Shown: in pieces, positions 7,418-14,542 of the stretch | How the letters are laid out: every line of letters starts with the position of its first letter | Numbering within the stretch: position 1 is the first letter of the stretch | Assembly (NCBI GenBank): GCA_019308985.1 | Contig: JAFDHB010000082.1 | Coordinates: 1-16,518 of the forward strand | From: Deltaproteobacteria bacterium | GTDB lineage: Bacteria > Desulfobacterota > DSM-4660 > Desulfatiglandales > HGW-15 | Reading direction: 5' to 3' | DNA length: 16,518 nt | The notes under the pieces: model-generated | What the model was told of the DNA's origin: nothing | What the model saw: only the letters and a program-made list of their open reading frames with translations | Databases searched by the model: none | Translations under genes and position numbers: made by a program

Positions 7418-7621
7418 CTACTTCGCCCCCACAGGAACAACAGAAACCTCAAACTCCAGTTCAAGGATTTCTTTCATGCCTTCAAGGAGTTCCTTCAGCC
7501 TGACCCTTTCGTCTTCTGTCCTCGCCAGACCTCGTATGTAGACCTTCCCTTTCTCCAGCACCTCGATATGTACTAAATCAATATTGACACCATTTTCTAT
7601 GATTTTTGCCCCAAATATCAA
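7418..7621 (-). CDS. Small BON-like protein
   Basis: A 67-residue protein with no signal peptide or membrane segment. Residues 17-62 read beta-strand (VHIEVLEKGKVYIRGLAR), helix (TEDERVRLKELLEGMKEIL), strand (LEFEVSVVPV). This resembles a minimal BON domain, where a strand-GxV-x-G turn is followed by an E/K-rich helix. The assignment is by pattern only. The start TTG overlaps the stop of the CBS gene (frames share the TTGA), so translation is probably coupled to it. The RBS is weak (AAGAGAG). Tight packing between CBS and sfsA argues that it is real. Confidence 0.6.
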   Translation of the reverse strand: MIFGAKIIENGVNIDLVHIEVLEKGKVYIRGLARTEDERVRLKELLEGMKEILELEFEVSVVPVGAK

Positions 7622-8286
7622 TTCTCTCTTACCGGGTCCTTTTTCATATACTGGAGTTTAAACCTCTTTTCCAGCTCCCTTTTCAGCCCCGGCAAGTTTT
7701 CCTCAGGCACTCCCCTTGTCCTTATGAAAGTGTGGCGGTATCCTTCTTCTGCCTTGTCCCTGGTGCTCAGTATGCTTATGATGCGCCCTCCCCACTTTCT
7801 TATGACGTCACAAGCCTCCTTTATGGATCCCGGCTTGTCTTCCAGTTTGAATGCGAACTGGATCCCCCCCTGGTAGATTCCCGTAATGGATATGAGCACC
7901 CTGAAAACATCCATTTTTGTTATTATTCCTAGGAGTTCCCCCTTTCTCCCGACAACAGGCAAACTCCCTACCTTGTGTTCCAGCATTTTTACTGCCGCGA
8001 TTTCCATTGTTTCCTCAGGCTCTATGGTAATGGGGTCCTGCTTCATGATATCCCTTGCCTTTGTCTCGGCCAACAGATGGTGTAATTCGTGGGCGCTCAA
8101 GGTCGTTGATTTGGGTGGGACCGCCTCCTGGACCTCGTGGTCGGTGATAATGCCTACCAGCTTTCCTTCAGCTATCACAGGGAGGTGTGAAATATCATTC
8201 TCCTCTAGGATTTTGGATATCTTTATCACCGGGGTGTCCTCATTCACTGTAATCACGTCGGAAGTCATCCAGTTTTGCACCTGCAT
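7618..8286 (-). CDS. CBS-pair and ACT domain protein (AcuB-like)
   Basis: A 222-residue cytoplasmic protein with two CBS motifs, residues 5-57 (WMTSDVITVNEDTPV ... LVGIITDHEV) and 78-132 (RDIMKQDPITIEPEETM ... LLGIITKMDVFRVL). An ACT-type region follows (about 141-205, FAFKLEDKPGSIKEACDVIR, with RIISILST). CBS pairs bind adenine nucleotides and ACT domains bind amino acids or similar effectors, so this is probably a small-molecule-sensing regulator, as in the AcuB-like group. Its partner is unknown. ATG 8286 follows a GGGAG RBS. It heads the minus-strand run, preceded by a long leader with a possible promoter and hairpin, and is followed with overlap by the BON-like gene. Confidence 0.88.
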   Translation of the reverse strand: MQVQNWMTSDVITVNEDTPVIKISKILEENDISHLPVIAEGKLVGIITDHEVQEAVPPKSTTLSAHELHHLLAETKARDIMKQDPITIEPEETMEIAAVKMLEHKVGSLPVVGRKGELLGIITKMDVFRVLISITGIYQGGIQFAFKLEDKPGSIKEACDVIRKWGGRIISILSTRDKAEEGYRHTFIRTRGVPEENLPGLKRELEKRFKLQYMKKDPVREN

Positions 8287-8332
8287 ATCAATTATCTCCC
8301 TCGGTATATACTTTGGTCCAAGAAGTACGGAA

Positions 8333-8380
8333 AAAGCCTCTCCTCCTTGTCCGGCCCCGCAAAACTCCGCAGGAGGCTTT
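8333..8380 (-). other. Possible leader hairpin (attenuator-like) upstream of the CBS-ACT gene
   Basis: AAAGCCTC and GAGGCTTT (8333-8340 and 8373-8380) form an 8-bp stem. Read on the minus strand it is followed directly by further T residues (TTTTT then CC). It sits between the putative promoter (8468-8496) and the start at 8286. The loop is 32 nt and GC-rich, with room for nested pairing. It could be an attenuator or a leader structure. No known riboswitch class is recognised. Confidence 0.3.
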
Positions 8381-8384
8381 CGAC

Positions 8385-8474
8385 ATGCTGCGGCACCCTA
8401 AGATGCGCAAAGAAGTTGCAATCGAAAGATTCCACCGTCTGCCGCAGAGAAGCCTACCAGCCCTTGCATACTAA
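8385..8474 (+). CDS. Possible 29-residue leader peptide
   Basis: On the plus strand, ATG 8385 is preceded by a perfect AGGAGG at 8 bases spacing and opens a 29-codon frame ending TAA 8472-8474 (MLRHPKMRKEVAIERFHRL...). The product is basic. The AGGAGG is also part of the hairpin arm for the opposite strand, so the RBS could be accidental. The frame stays open leftward without a start of its own. Existence is uncertain and it resembles nothing I know. Confidence 0.2.
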   Translation: MLRHPKMRKEVAIERFHRLPQRSLPALAY

Positions 8475-8496
8475 TGTATTATCTACTCTCTATCAA
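8468..8496 (-). promoter_or_regulatory. Putative sigma70-type promoter for the CBS-ACT gene
   Basis: On the minus strand, TTGATA (8491-8496) and TAGTAT (8468-8473) are separated by 17 bases. The start would lie about 175 bases before the CBS gene, leaving a long leader containing the hairpin at 8333-8380. Confidence 0.4.
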
Positions 8497-8532
8497 TGCC
8501 TTTTTGTGGTACCACCCGCCCTTCTTTGCTGA

Positions 8533-8562
8533 TTGACTGGTTTCAGCCCGCCGATATATACT
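8533..8562 (+). promoter_or_regulatory. Putative sigma70-type promoter for the dinG-like gene
   Basis: TTGACT (8533-8538) and TATACT (8557-8562) are separated by 18 bases, close to the sigma70 consensus. Transcription would begin near 8569, about 70 bases before the helicase start. Confidence 0.5.
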
Positions 8563-8640
8563 GAAATCTACTTCTATAGGGGTGTCAATTCGCTGCCTAC
8601 TAATTGACCTGAAGCCCTATTCTGGGTTGTGGAATCAGAT

Positions 8641-10590
8641 ATGAGCAATAAACCCGGTATGACAGGAGTTTATGCCGCCATTGAAAGAATCCTTGGCGAA
8701 GAGGGGGTGCTCTCAAGCTCCCTCAACAACTTTGAATACCGCCCCTCCCAACTCCAGATGGCCCTGGCGATCATGGATGCAATTGAAGGGAAGAAGCCCG
8801 TGATTATCGAGGCGGGGACCGGGACGGGCAAGACTTACGGCTACCTTGTCCCTGCTCTACTCAGTAGGAAAAAAACGGTCATATCTACAGGGACCAAGAA
8901 TCTCCAGGGGCAGATCTATTTCAAGGACCTCCCCGTCATCTTGAAAACAACGGGGATAAGTGCCAAGACTATGATGATGAAGGGGAGAAAGAACTACCTC
9001 TGCCTTTACCGGTACCACCAGTTCTTCTCCGCCTCTTCCAGTTCTATTCCCGGCCAGAAGGTGATCAGGAAAAGGCTCGATCAATGGATCTCAGAGACCC
9101 TGTTCGCAGACAGGGAGGAGCTATCATGGCTCAAGGACGATGATCCCCTGTGGGATGCCATCTCCTCGTCTCATGAACAGTGCTTGGGAACTACCTGCCC
9201 CCATGTGGATGAGTGTTTCTTGAACGTACTTCGCAGAAGTGCCGTTCACGCAGACATAATCATCGTCAATCATCACCTCTTTTTTGCAGACCTCATGGTA
9301 AAAAAGGGGGGATTTGGCGAAATAATCCCCCGTTTTCAGCTCCTTATATTCGACGAAGCCCATGGCATTGAAGATATTGCGACATCCTATTTTGGAGAGA
9401 GTCTCAGCACCAATCAGCTGATAGAATTTACCAGGGACTTGGATAAGGAGGTACGGAACCTGCACAAGAAACGCAGGGAACGTCTCCTGTACCAAAGCGC
9501 ATCAATAATGGTAGGGGCTGAAAATCTCAGGTCTTTTTTCCAAGGGGGGGAACAGAAGGGCCGGATAAGTCAAGAAATATGGCATAGGATAGAGGAAGGC
9601 CCGCTAAAAGTGATCATGGAAGGGCTGAAACATATCGTGGAAGAATTGGCGGACCGGGACCTTGATTCAAAGAATTTAGTGGTTCTCGGTTCGAGGGCAG
9701 ATGCCTTAAACCAGCGACTTCTAGAGATCCTTTCTTCCCGTGACGCCAATTGGCTCAGGTGGTATGAGAAGAGAAAGAAGACCTTGGCAATTCATGTTTC
9801 CCCCCTGGATATCTCCGATTCCATGAATGAGCTGCTTTACGGAAAAGTATCCCGAATCCTCTTTACATCAGCAACCCTTTCCACGAACAGAAACTTTGAT
9901 TACTTCCGTTCGCGGCTTGGTCTCCAGGGGGATATCCTGGAGGAAATATATCCCTCCCATTTCGACTTCAAGAGGCAAACCCTGATGTTCGTACCAAGAG
10001 ACATTCCCCCACCCAACAGTCCCCTGTTCTGCGAGGCCATAGCCATTGTCATCAAGGATATTCTAGGACTAACATCCGGTCGTGCCTTGATTCTCTTCAC
10101 TAGTCACCGCAACCTCGACCTCGTTTGGCAGCTCATCTCCAGGGACATCCCCTACACGGTTTTCAAGCAGGGTGATGCCCCCAAGACCCTCCTCCTCGAG
10201 AGGTTCCGCCGTGACACGAACTCCGTGTTGATGGCGACCGGATCATTCTGGCAAGGGGTGGACGTACCGGGCGATGCCCTGAGCTGCCTCATCATTGATA
10301 AGCTCCCCTTTGACTCTCCCGCCGACCCTCTGGTATCCGCACGTATTGAATCAATTCGGGAAAAGGGAAGGAATCCGTTCATCGAGTATCAGCTTCCCTC
10401 CGCCATCATAGCCCTCAAACAAGGATTGGGAAGACTCATAAGGAACAGCTCGGATCGGGGTATTATCTGTATCCTGGACAACAGACTTCTCACCAGCAGC
10501 TATGGATCCACATTTCTTGACAGCCTCCCGGACATGCGCTTGAGCCACGATCTGGGAGCAATCCGTAGGTTCTTTCAAGGATCTCCTTGA
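8641..10590 (+). CDS. dinG: DinG/YoaA-type iron-sulfur DNA helicase
   Basis: A 649-residue superfamily 2 helicase of the XPD/DinG group, which unwinds 5'-tailed DNA, forks or D-loops in repair. Walker A is EAGTGTGKT at about 57-65. Four cysteines (C121 in NYLC, then C181, C186 and C192 in CLGTTCPHVDEC) are placed to hold the [4Fe-4S] cluster. DEAH is at about 238-241. The second RecA domain has SATLSTNRNFDYF, LMATGSFWQGVDVPG and the arginine finger motif QGLGRLIR (594-601). There is no N-terminal exonuclease domain, so it is YoaA-like in layout. A GTG start at 8629 would add four residues; ATG 8641 has a GGA at better spacing. It is followed by the Nudix gene in the same direction. Confidence 0.92.
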   Translation: MSNKPGMTGVYAAIERILGEEGVLSSSLNNFEYRPSQLQMALAIMDAIEGKKPVIIEAGTGTGKTYGYLVPALLSRKKTVISTGTKNLQGQIYFKDLPVILKTTGISAKTMMMKGRKNYLCLYRYHQFFSASSSSIPGQKVIRKRLDQWISETLFADREELSWLKDDDPLWDAISSSHEQCLGTTCPHVDECFLNVLRRSAVHADIIIVNHHLFFADLMVKKGGFGEIIPRFQLLIFDEAHGIEDIATSYFGESLSTNQLIEFTRDLDKEVRNLHKKRRERLLYQSASIMVGAENLRSFFQGGEQKGRISQEIWHRIEEGPLKVIMEGLKHIVEELADRDLDSKNLVVLGSRADALNQRLLEILSSRDANWLRWYEKRKKTLAIHVSPLDISDSMNELLYGKVSRILFTSATLSTNRNFDYFRSRLGLQGDILEEIYPSHFDFKRQTLMFVPRDIPPPNSPLFCEAIAIVIKDILGLTSGRALILFTSHRNLDLVWQLISRDIPYTVFKQGDAPKTLLLERFRRDTNSVLMATGSFWQGVDVPGDALSCLIIDKLPFDSPADPLVSARIESIREKGRNPFIEYQLPSAIIALKQGLGRLIRNSSDRGIICILDNRLLTSSYGSTFLDSLPDMRLSHDLGAIRRFFQGSP

Positions 10591-10673
10591 ATTCTTGCGT
10601 GAGATATTCTAACTAGTCCTATGGTCCTTCATCCAGGATGATATGGAACCAAATTCCCAGAAGAGGACGGATT

Positions 10674-11231
10674 ATGCCACCAAGACCATGGGAGATCATA
10701 TCGAGCAGGCCCGGAGAATCATTCAAGATCTTCAACATTCGTACGGACAGGGCGAGGTCGCCTCGCACAAACAAGGAACACGACTTCTATGTCTTGGAGT
10801 CCCTTGACTGGGTAAATGTCGTCCCCCTGACTCCAGAGAATGAAGTGATACTCATCCGCCAATATCGTCACGGTATCCGCCAAGTGACACTGGAGATACC
10901 CGGAGGCATCGTGGATCAAGGAGATTCTCCCGAAAAGGCAGCCTGGAGGGAACTCTATGAAGAGACAGGGTACAGGGGCTCAAGCATGACTTTCTTGGGC
11001 CGCGTACACCCAAATCCCGCCTTTCTAAACAATTGGTGCCATACCTTCCTGGCAGAAAAGGTCTACCTTGCGGGTGAACAAGCTCAGGACGAAAAGGAAG
11101 ATATCGAGGTGGTCCTGTTCCCCTTGAAGGAAATCCCTCGCCTCATCAAAGAGGAAAAGATCACTCATGCCCTTGTTCTTGTTGCCTTTTATCATTTTTT
11201 CTCAAAATATTCACGAGTTCTGGAGAGATGA
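10674..11231 (+). CDS. Nudix hydrolase, ADP-ribose pyrophosphatase-like
   Basis: A 185-residue Nudix protein, probably cleaving ADP-ribose or a similar nucleoside diphosphate sugar. The Nudix box runs from G78 to Y100 (GGIVDQGDSPEKAAWREL, then YEETGY). The catalytic RE-EE (R92, E93, E96, E97) is intact, but the first box Glu is Asp (D84). The box is preceded by EIPGG, and PNPAFLNNWCHTFLA (113-127) matches the NudF/ADPRase-type downstream motif. ATG 10674 has GAGG seven bases upstream; an earlier ATG at 10638 has no RBS. No promoter is evident after dinG (83 bp gap), so the two may be cotranscribed. The next gene is convergent. Confidence 0.88.
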   Translation: MPPRPWEIISSRPGESFKIFNIRTDRARSPRTNKEHDFYVLESLDWVNVVPLTPENEVILIRQYRHGIRQVTLEIPGGIVDQGDSPEKAAWRELYEETGYRGSSMTFLGRVHPNPAFLNNWCHTFLAEKVYLAGEQAQDEKEDIEVVLFPLKEIPRLIKEEKITHALVLVAFYHFFSKYSRVLER

Positions 11232-11296
11232 CGCCACAAGAACCGAGAGGTTGATATGGAATACCACATCCTTGCTTCCGGGTGAGCTCATGCATA

Positions 11297-12403
11297 TCAT
11301 TTCATCGCCATAGAAAGATCGTTCTCCTTGTACCCGAATAGTTCAAGCATCCTGTGACAAAGAGCAACGACTCCCACGGCATTCAAGTCAACATCCACAT
11401 AGATATCCGTTCCCTTGATCTTTTCAGAGTTCAGTAGTTCGTAGGGGTTCACGCTGAAATAGTCACGGTTTCTGCCGGACAGGGTGAGAACCATTTCAAA
11501 ATCCTCTTTGTGTTTTCTTGCCAAGATTTCGCTTAGCTTGATAAGTAGATCCTTCCATGACTTCGTATCGTATTTGCTTCCCAGAAATGTGAAAGACGTT
11601 ATAGACTTGTTGTTGTAGTCAGGAATCCTGGATGTCTTTGCAGGTTCCTTTTTTGCCCCCGGCCTTGCCCGCTCCGGCTCTTCTTTGACTCCGACATCCC
11701 TCTTAGGCTGGATAATTGCAGTAATATCCACCTTCGCATTGGTCTCCAGGGTCAAAAACCTTTCCACGGCCTCTCTATCAGGTACGTGGCCGCACAGCTC
11801 CTTCGTCACCTTTGCCAGTATGTCAAAAAGCCATTTCTCCGGCTCTTGCATAAGTTTCTTCCAGGCCTTGGGAAGGCTTTCCCTTATCAACGTCTCTCTG
11901 AGCTTTGCCTGGTATATACTTTCAGCCGCCTCGACCGCTTTGCCGGAAACAAGGGTCTCCTTTGAAAGAAAATCCCGGAGTTTCCTTGCAACATCCGCCG
12001 GCTTCAGCTCATTCATGTCAATAGTTTCGAATCTTCTCTCCTCCGGGCTTGCGTCAAAATGGGGCAGGTGAAACCACCACGTAATCCCGTCAGTGAGGAC
12101 GGCCATTCTTATTCCCTCCTTTTCAGCCTGTTTCAAGAAGGGTTTTTGGTAGTTCTTGAGTGCTTTAACCCCCTTTCGCACCACTATGAATGCCTTCGCT
12201 GAATTCTTGTGCTTCAAGACGAAATCAATTCTTTCTCCATCGCTTTCATATTCAGGCTGTATCTCTTCCACGTTAAAGGGGTCCCACCCCAGAAGGGAAA
12301 GGGCTCTTAGAACTATCCCTTGCTTTATTTGCGGCTCATCAAAGGAGTCAAATCTCTCCTCATTTTGTATTTCCTTAATAAATTCAATCAACTGCTTTTC
12401 CAT
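11297..12403 (-). CDS. Orphan HsdR N-terminal-domain-like protein
   Basis: A 368-residue protein. Residues 25-150 resemble the nuclease domain at the N-terminus of type I restriction HsdR subunits (HSDR_N): QGIVLRALSLLGWDPF, RIDFVLKHKNSAKAFIVVRK and VLTDGITWWFHLP. D60 sits where the first catalytic Asp lies, but the expected (D/E)xK is VVRKG (75-78), so the Glu is missing. The middle is charged and low-complexity (about 233-260). A C-terminal block (about 265-360; SFTFLGSKYDTKSWKDLLIK, then SGRNRDYFSVNPYEL and YVDVDLNAVGVVALCHRMLEL) resembles tails in other predicted restriction-type proteins. No HsdM or HsdS gene is adjacent. A GAGGAG RBS precedes ATG 12403 at 9 bases. It is probably a degenerate or repurposed nuclease-fold protein. 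Confidence 0.75.
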   Translation of the reverse strand: MEKQLIEFIKEIQNEERFDSFDEPQIKQGIVLRALSLLGWDPFNVEEIQPEYESDGERIDFVLKHKNSAKAFIVVRKGVKALKNYQKPFLKQAEKEGIRMAVLTDGITWWFHLPHFDASPEERRFETIDMNELKPADVARKLRDFLSKETLVSGKAVEAAESIYQAKLRETLIRESLPKAWKKLMQEPEKWLFDILAKVTKELCGHVPDREAVERFLTLETNAKVDITAIIQPKRDVGVKEEPERARPGAKKEPAKTSRIPDYNNKSITSFTFLGSKYDTKSWKDLLIKLSEILARKHKEDFEMVLTLSGRNRDYFSVNPYELLNSEKIKGTDIYVDVDLNAVGVVALCHRMLELFGYKENDLSMAMK

Positions 12404-12481
12404 CTATACCGTCTCCTCTTGAAAAGGGACTTCCCAAGGCACCATCTACCCCGAGAAAATAAGTAACTACTGTAAAAAGAT

Positions 12482-12511
12482 ATTATAATCCCCATCAGCT
12501 CCTGGAAGCAA
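12482..12511 (-). promoter_or_regulatory. Putative promoter of the HsdR-N-like gene
   Basis: On the minus strand TTGCTT (12506-12511) and a perfect TATAAT (12482-12487) are spaced by 18 bases. The start would fall about 70 bases before ATG 12403. Confidence 0.5.
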
Positions 12512-12524
12512 GGAATTTTCCTTG
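12509..12524. promoter_or_regulatory. Palindrome overlapping the -35 box (operator candidate)
   Basis: CAAGGAA-TT-TTCCTTG is an inverted repeat with 7-bp arms. It overlaps the -35 hexamer of the minus-strand promoter at 12482-12511, a typical position for a repressor site. The cognate regulator is unknown. Confidence 0.35.
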
Positions 12525-12592
12525 TGATTCCTTTGTATTATATGAGACGGGCTTGGCTTGTTCGATCCAGATAGGGACATAACCCAACGGCC

Positions 12593-12621
12593 TTGACATG
12601 AGTCTTTTTGAACATTATGAT
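12593..12621 (+). promoter_or_regulatory. Near-consensus sigma70 promoter upstream of rubredoxin
   Basis: TTGACA (12593-12598) and TATGAT (12616-12621) are separated by exactly 17 bases. Transcription would begin near 12628, giving a leader of about 208 nt before the rubredoxin start. The leader (12628-12835) holds no gene I can support. Confidence 0.6.
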
Positions 12622-12835
12622 GCTCCGAGTCATGCATGTTCCTTTGACTCCAGGGAATAGCATGCCCTCGATGTTTAATCAAAGCTCCTCGGCGATCGCT
12701 CCTTACTTTTCCCGGGTGCTCTGTGACTCTTACGGCGTGTCAAAAATGAGAGTTGTAGTGGAATCTTTTGGGGACTCCTTGAATGTCTTGGAATCTGATG
12801 TCAGGTGATTAATCATAAACAGAGGAGGACTAGTG

Positions 12836-12997
12836 ATGGACAGATATGTATGCACCGTGTGTGGTTACGTCTATGACCCGGAAGCAGGCGATCCTGATAA
12901 TGGAATTGACCCAGGGACTCCTTTTGAAGAGCTTCCTGATGATTGGACTTGTCCTGTTTGCGGCGCAAGCAAGGATGAATTCGAAAAGGAAGAGTAA
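12836..12997 (+). CDS. Rubredoxin
   Basis: A 53-residue protein, too short to be missed as chance. It has C6-x-x-C9-G-Y and C39-P-x-C42-G-A, the two knuckles that hold the single iron, with [22 protein letters not shown] between them. It is the full length of a typical rubredoxin. It acts as a small cytoplasmic electron carrier, in anaerobes commonly to rubrerythrin, superoxide reductase or rubredoxin:oxygen oxidoreductase. A strong GAGGAGG RBS is 7 bases before ATG 12836. The ferritin-like gene follows after 54 bp, and the truncated rubrerythrin lies 1.4 kb downstream, which fits a shared role in oxygen or peroxide defence. Confidence 0.97.
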   Translation: MDRYVCTVCGYVYDPEAGDPDNGIDPGTPFEELPDDWTCPVCGASKDEFEKEE

Positions 12998-13051
12998 ATC
13001 CCTTCCAAAAACCGAAATTGAGACTTCTTTGACGAAAGGAGACAGCTCCTG

Positions 13052-13594
13052 ATGGGTTATGAATTCAGCGCAGACGAGGTCTTTCAGATGGCGGAACAGA
13101 TCGAGATAAACGGGGAATCTTTTTATAGGGAAATGTCCGAGAAAATCCCTGACTCTGCGATTAAGAGAACCTTGCTCGATCTGGCTGCCATGGAGAATGA
13201 ACACAGGAAGATATTCGCCCGCATGAGGGCTGAACTCTCCGAGGGGGAAAGGGAAGCCAGCGTGTTTGACCCCGAGGGGGAGTCGGCCCTTTATCTTCGT
13301 GCCTTAGCTGATCTCCGAGTGTTCGGGGAAAAGGCGAGGGAAGATTTTGAACTCTCCCCGGGGACGGAAGAAGAAGAAAAGATCAGGAGGATCTTGTTGG
13401 CTGCAAGTGGGCGAGAAAAAGAATCTATTGTATTTTATACCGGTATGAGGGATATTGTCCCTAAGGCCCATGGAAGGGATAGGGTGGACGCTATTATCAG
13501 AGAAGAGATGAAACACCTTACCCTCCTGGCTTCGAAACTGGCCGCGCTAAAGGAGAAAGGAACCCCGAGCCAAAGGACTGGAGGGTCAAGTTGA
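13052..13594 (+). CDS. Ferritin-like di-iron protein (rubrerythrin-related)
   Basis: A 180-residue, mostly helical protein with the four-helix di-iron pattern. Helix 1 contains EQIEINGESFY (E15, E18, E22), helix 2 MENEHRKIF (E48-x-x-H51), helix 3 REKESIVFY (E122, E124) and helix 4 REEMKHL (E152-x-x-H155). It lacks the C-terminal rubredoxin-like domain of classical rubrerythrin, but a separate rubredoxin gene lies directly upstream and could supply the electron donor. It may reduce peroxide or oxidise iron, but the exact reaction cannot be read. GGAG is 10 bases before ATG 13052. The tail after residue 165 is short and polar. Confidence 0.85.
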   Translation: MGYEFSADEVFQMAEQIEINGESFYREMSEKIPDSAIKRTLLDLAAMENEHRKIFARMRAELSEGEREASVFDPEGESALYLRALADLRVFGEKAREDFELSPGTEEEEKIRRILLAASGREKESIVFYTGMRDIVPKAHGRDRVDAIIREEMKHLTLLASKLAALKEKGTPSQRTGGSS

Positions 13595-13637
13595 AAATAC
13601 AATAGCTGGTTGACACTTGCCTCGCCCGTGAAGAGAT

Positions 13638-14372
13638 ATGCACATTGTAAGGGGGCAAATCATATCCGGTGCAACCGTGAACAGCAATCTACGAGCGAGG
13701 CGCGTCACAAGAAAAGGAATAATCCTGAAACTGCTCCGATCCGGTGACTACCATAAAGCTGTCACAAAACTAAGGGATTTACCCCACTCCCAGGCCATCA
13801 ACAGCCTTCTCTCCTTTCTTTACCACGGTGACGAAACCGTGAAATGGACTGCGGTTTCCGTCATAGGTATGACTGTCTTATCACTGGCCGATGCTGATAT
13901 GGAAAGGGCGAGAAACATCCTCCGCAGGCTCATGTGGAACCTCAATGATGAATCAGGCGGTATCGGTTGGGGCTCTCCCGAAGCCATGGGAGAAATTTTG
14001 GCAAACCACCAAGGTCTCGCAAAGGAATATGCACACATATTGATTTCCTATGCAAGGGAAGACGGCAACTACCTGGAAGACGAAAGGCTGCAACGCGGTC
14101 TCTTGTGGGCCATTGGCAGGCTGGCACAGAACCGACCCGCCCTCATGGAAGGTGCAAAAGGGTTACTCCTCCCCTATCTCCGCTCTCCGGATCCATTTGT
14201 CCGGGGTTATTCTGCATGGGTAACAGGCCTTCTCCGGGTTCAGGAGGCCAAGAGAGACCTCGAAGGCCTATTAGATGATGATCGCATGATCAAGGTATAT
14301 ATCAATCACAAACTTCTCAAGCGTGGAGTAATGGATCTCGCCAAAGAGGCACTAGAAAGGCTGTCTGTCTAG
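13638..14372 (+). CDS. DVU0298-type HEAT-like repeat protein
   Basis: A 244-residue helical protein. The central part contains repeated helix pairs (for example KWTAVSVIGMTVLSLAD, LLWAIGRLAQNRP, VRGYSAWVTGLLRVQEAKRD) like HEAT/armadillo repeats. It also has the conserved block RRLMWNLNDESGGIGWGSPE, then AMGEILANHQGLAKEYAHIL and DGNYLEDERLQRG, recognised from the DVU0298 family of sulfate-reducing and related anaerobes. The function is unknown; such repeats usually bind protein. The start ATG 13638 has only a weak GAAGAG RBS, and residues 1-25 are poorly conserved-looking, so the true start may lie a little downstream. It follows the ferritin-like gene by 43 bp and ends four bases into the truncated rubrerythrin frame on the opposite strand. 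Confidence 0.8.
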   Translation: MHIVRGQIISGATVNSNLRARRVTRKGIILKLLRSGDYHKAVTKLRDLPHSQAINSLLSFLYHGDETVKWTAVSVIGMTVLSLADADMERARNILRRLMWNLNDESGGIGWGSPEAMGEILANHQGLAKEYAHILISYAREDGNYLEDERLQRGLLWAIGRLAQNRPALMEGAKGLLLPYLRSPDPFVRGYSAWVTGLLRVQEAKRDLEGLLDDDRMIKVYINHKLLKRGVMDLAKEALERLSV

Positions 14373-14488
14373 CCAAGCATCAGGCACAACCCCGTGCCTG
14401 CCTTGCTTGCGAACGTTTCATTCCTGACGGATGCCTTTGATTCGGCTGCAAAGGCATAGGCAAGATTTTTTTCCGTCTTCCTTTCCAT
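14369..14488 (-). pseudogene. Truncated rubrerythrin (first ~30 codons)
   Basis: On the minus strand, MERKTEKNLAYAFAAESKAS followed by VRNETFASKA is the first helix of a rubrerythrin (TEENL-x-x-AFAGES-type signature with the first iron-ligand Glu). The frame then diverges into ten unrelated residues formed by a palindrome and stops at 14369, giving only 39 residues instead of about 165-190. AAGGAGG sits 9 bases before ATG 14488 (3 bases before an alternative ATG 14494), and a promoter lies upstream, so the 5' end is intact and the rest has been lost. The break coincides with the end of the HEAT-like gene on the other strand, which suggests a deletion or rearrangement there. Confidence 0.65.
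14375..14408. repeat. Hairpin at the junction of the HEAT-like gene and the rubrerythrin remnant
   Basis: AAGCA, then CAGGCAC (14381-14387), a 6-nt loop, GTGCCTG (14394-14400) and TGCTT pair to form a 12-bp interrupted stem. It lies two bases after the HEAT-like gene stop. There is no T-tract on either side, so it is a weak terminator candidate at best. It forms the out-of-family tail of the rubrerythrin remnant. Confidence 0.45.
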
Positions 14489-14513
14489 TCCCATCTTCCT
14501 CCTTGTGTCTTGC

Positions 14514-14542
14514 ACTATATGTACGAACCTATGCCGGTTCAA
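14514..14542 (-). promoter_or_regulatory. Putative promoter of the truncated rubrerythrin gene
   Basis: On the minus strand TTGAAC (14537-14542) and TATAGT (14514-14519) are spaced by exactly 17 bases and lie just ahead of the AAGGAGG RBS. The control region of the remnant therefore appears intact. The rest of the gap up to 14687 shows an isolated TTGACA (14586-14591, plus strand) without a good -10. Confidence 0.45.

Noticed and set aside
8629..8640. GTG start adding four residues to the helicase
   Set aside because: ATG 8641 has a better spaced GGA, and the extra residues carry no homology; the difference is minor.
12608..12808. 66-codon plus-strand frame in the rubredoxin leader
   Set aside because: Its first start overlaps the -10 box of the promoter, internal starts lack an RBS and the product is not recognisable; kept as leader.
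14375..14408. Intrinsic terminator of the HEAT-like gene
   Set aside because: The stem is good but there is no T-tract after it on either strand, so it is listed as a hairpin only.
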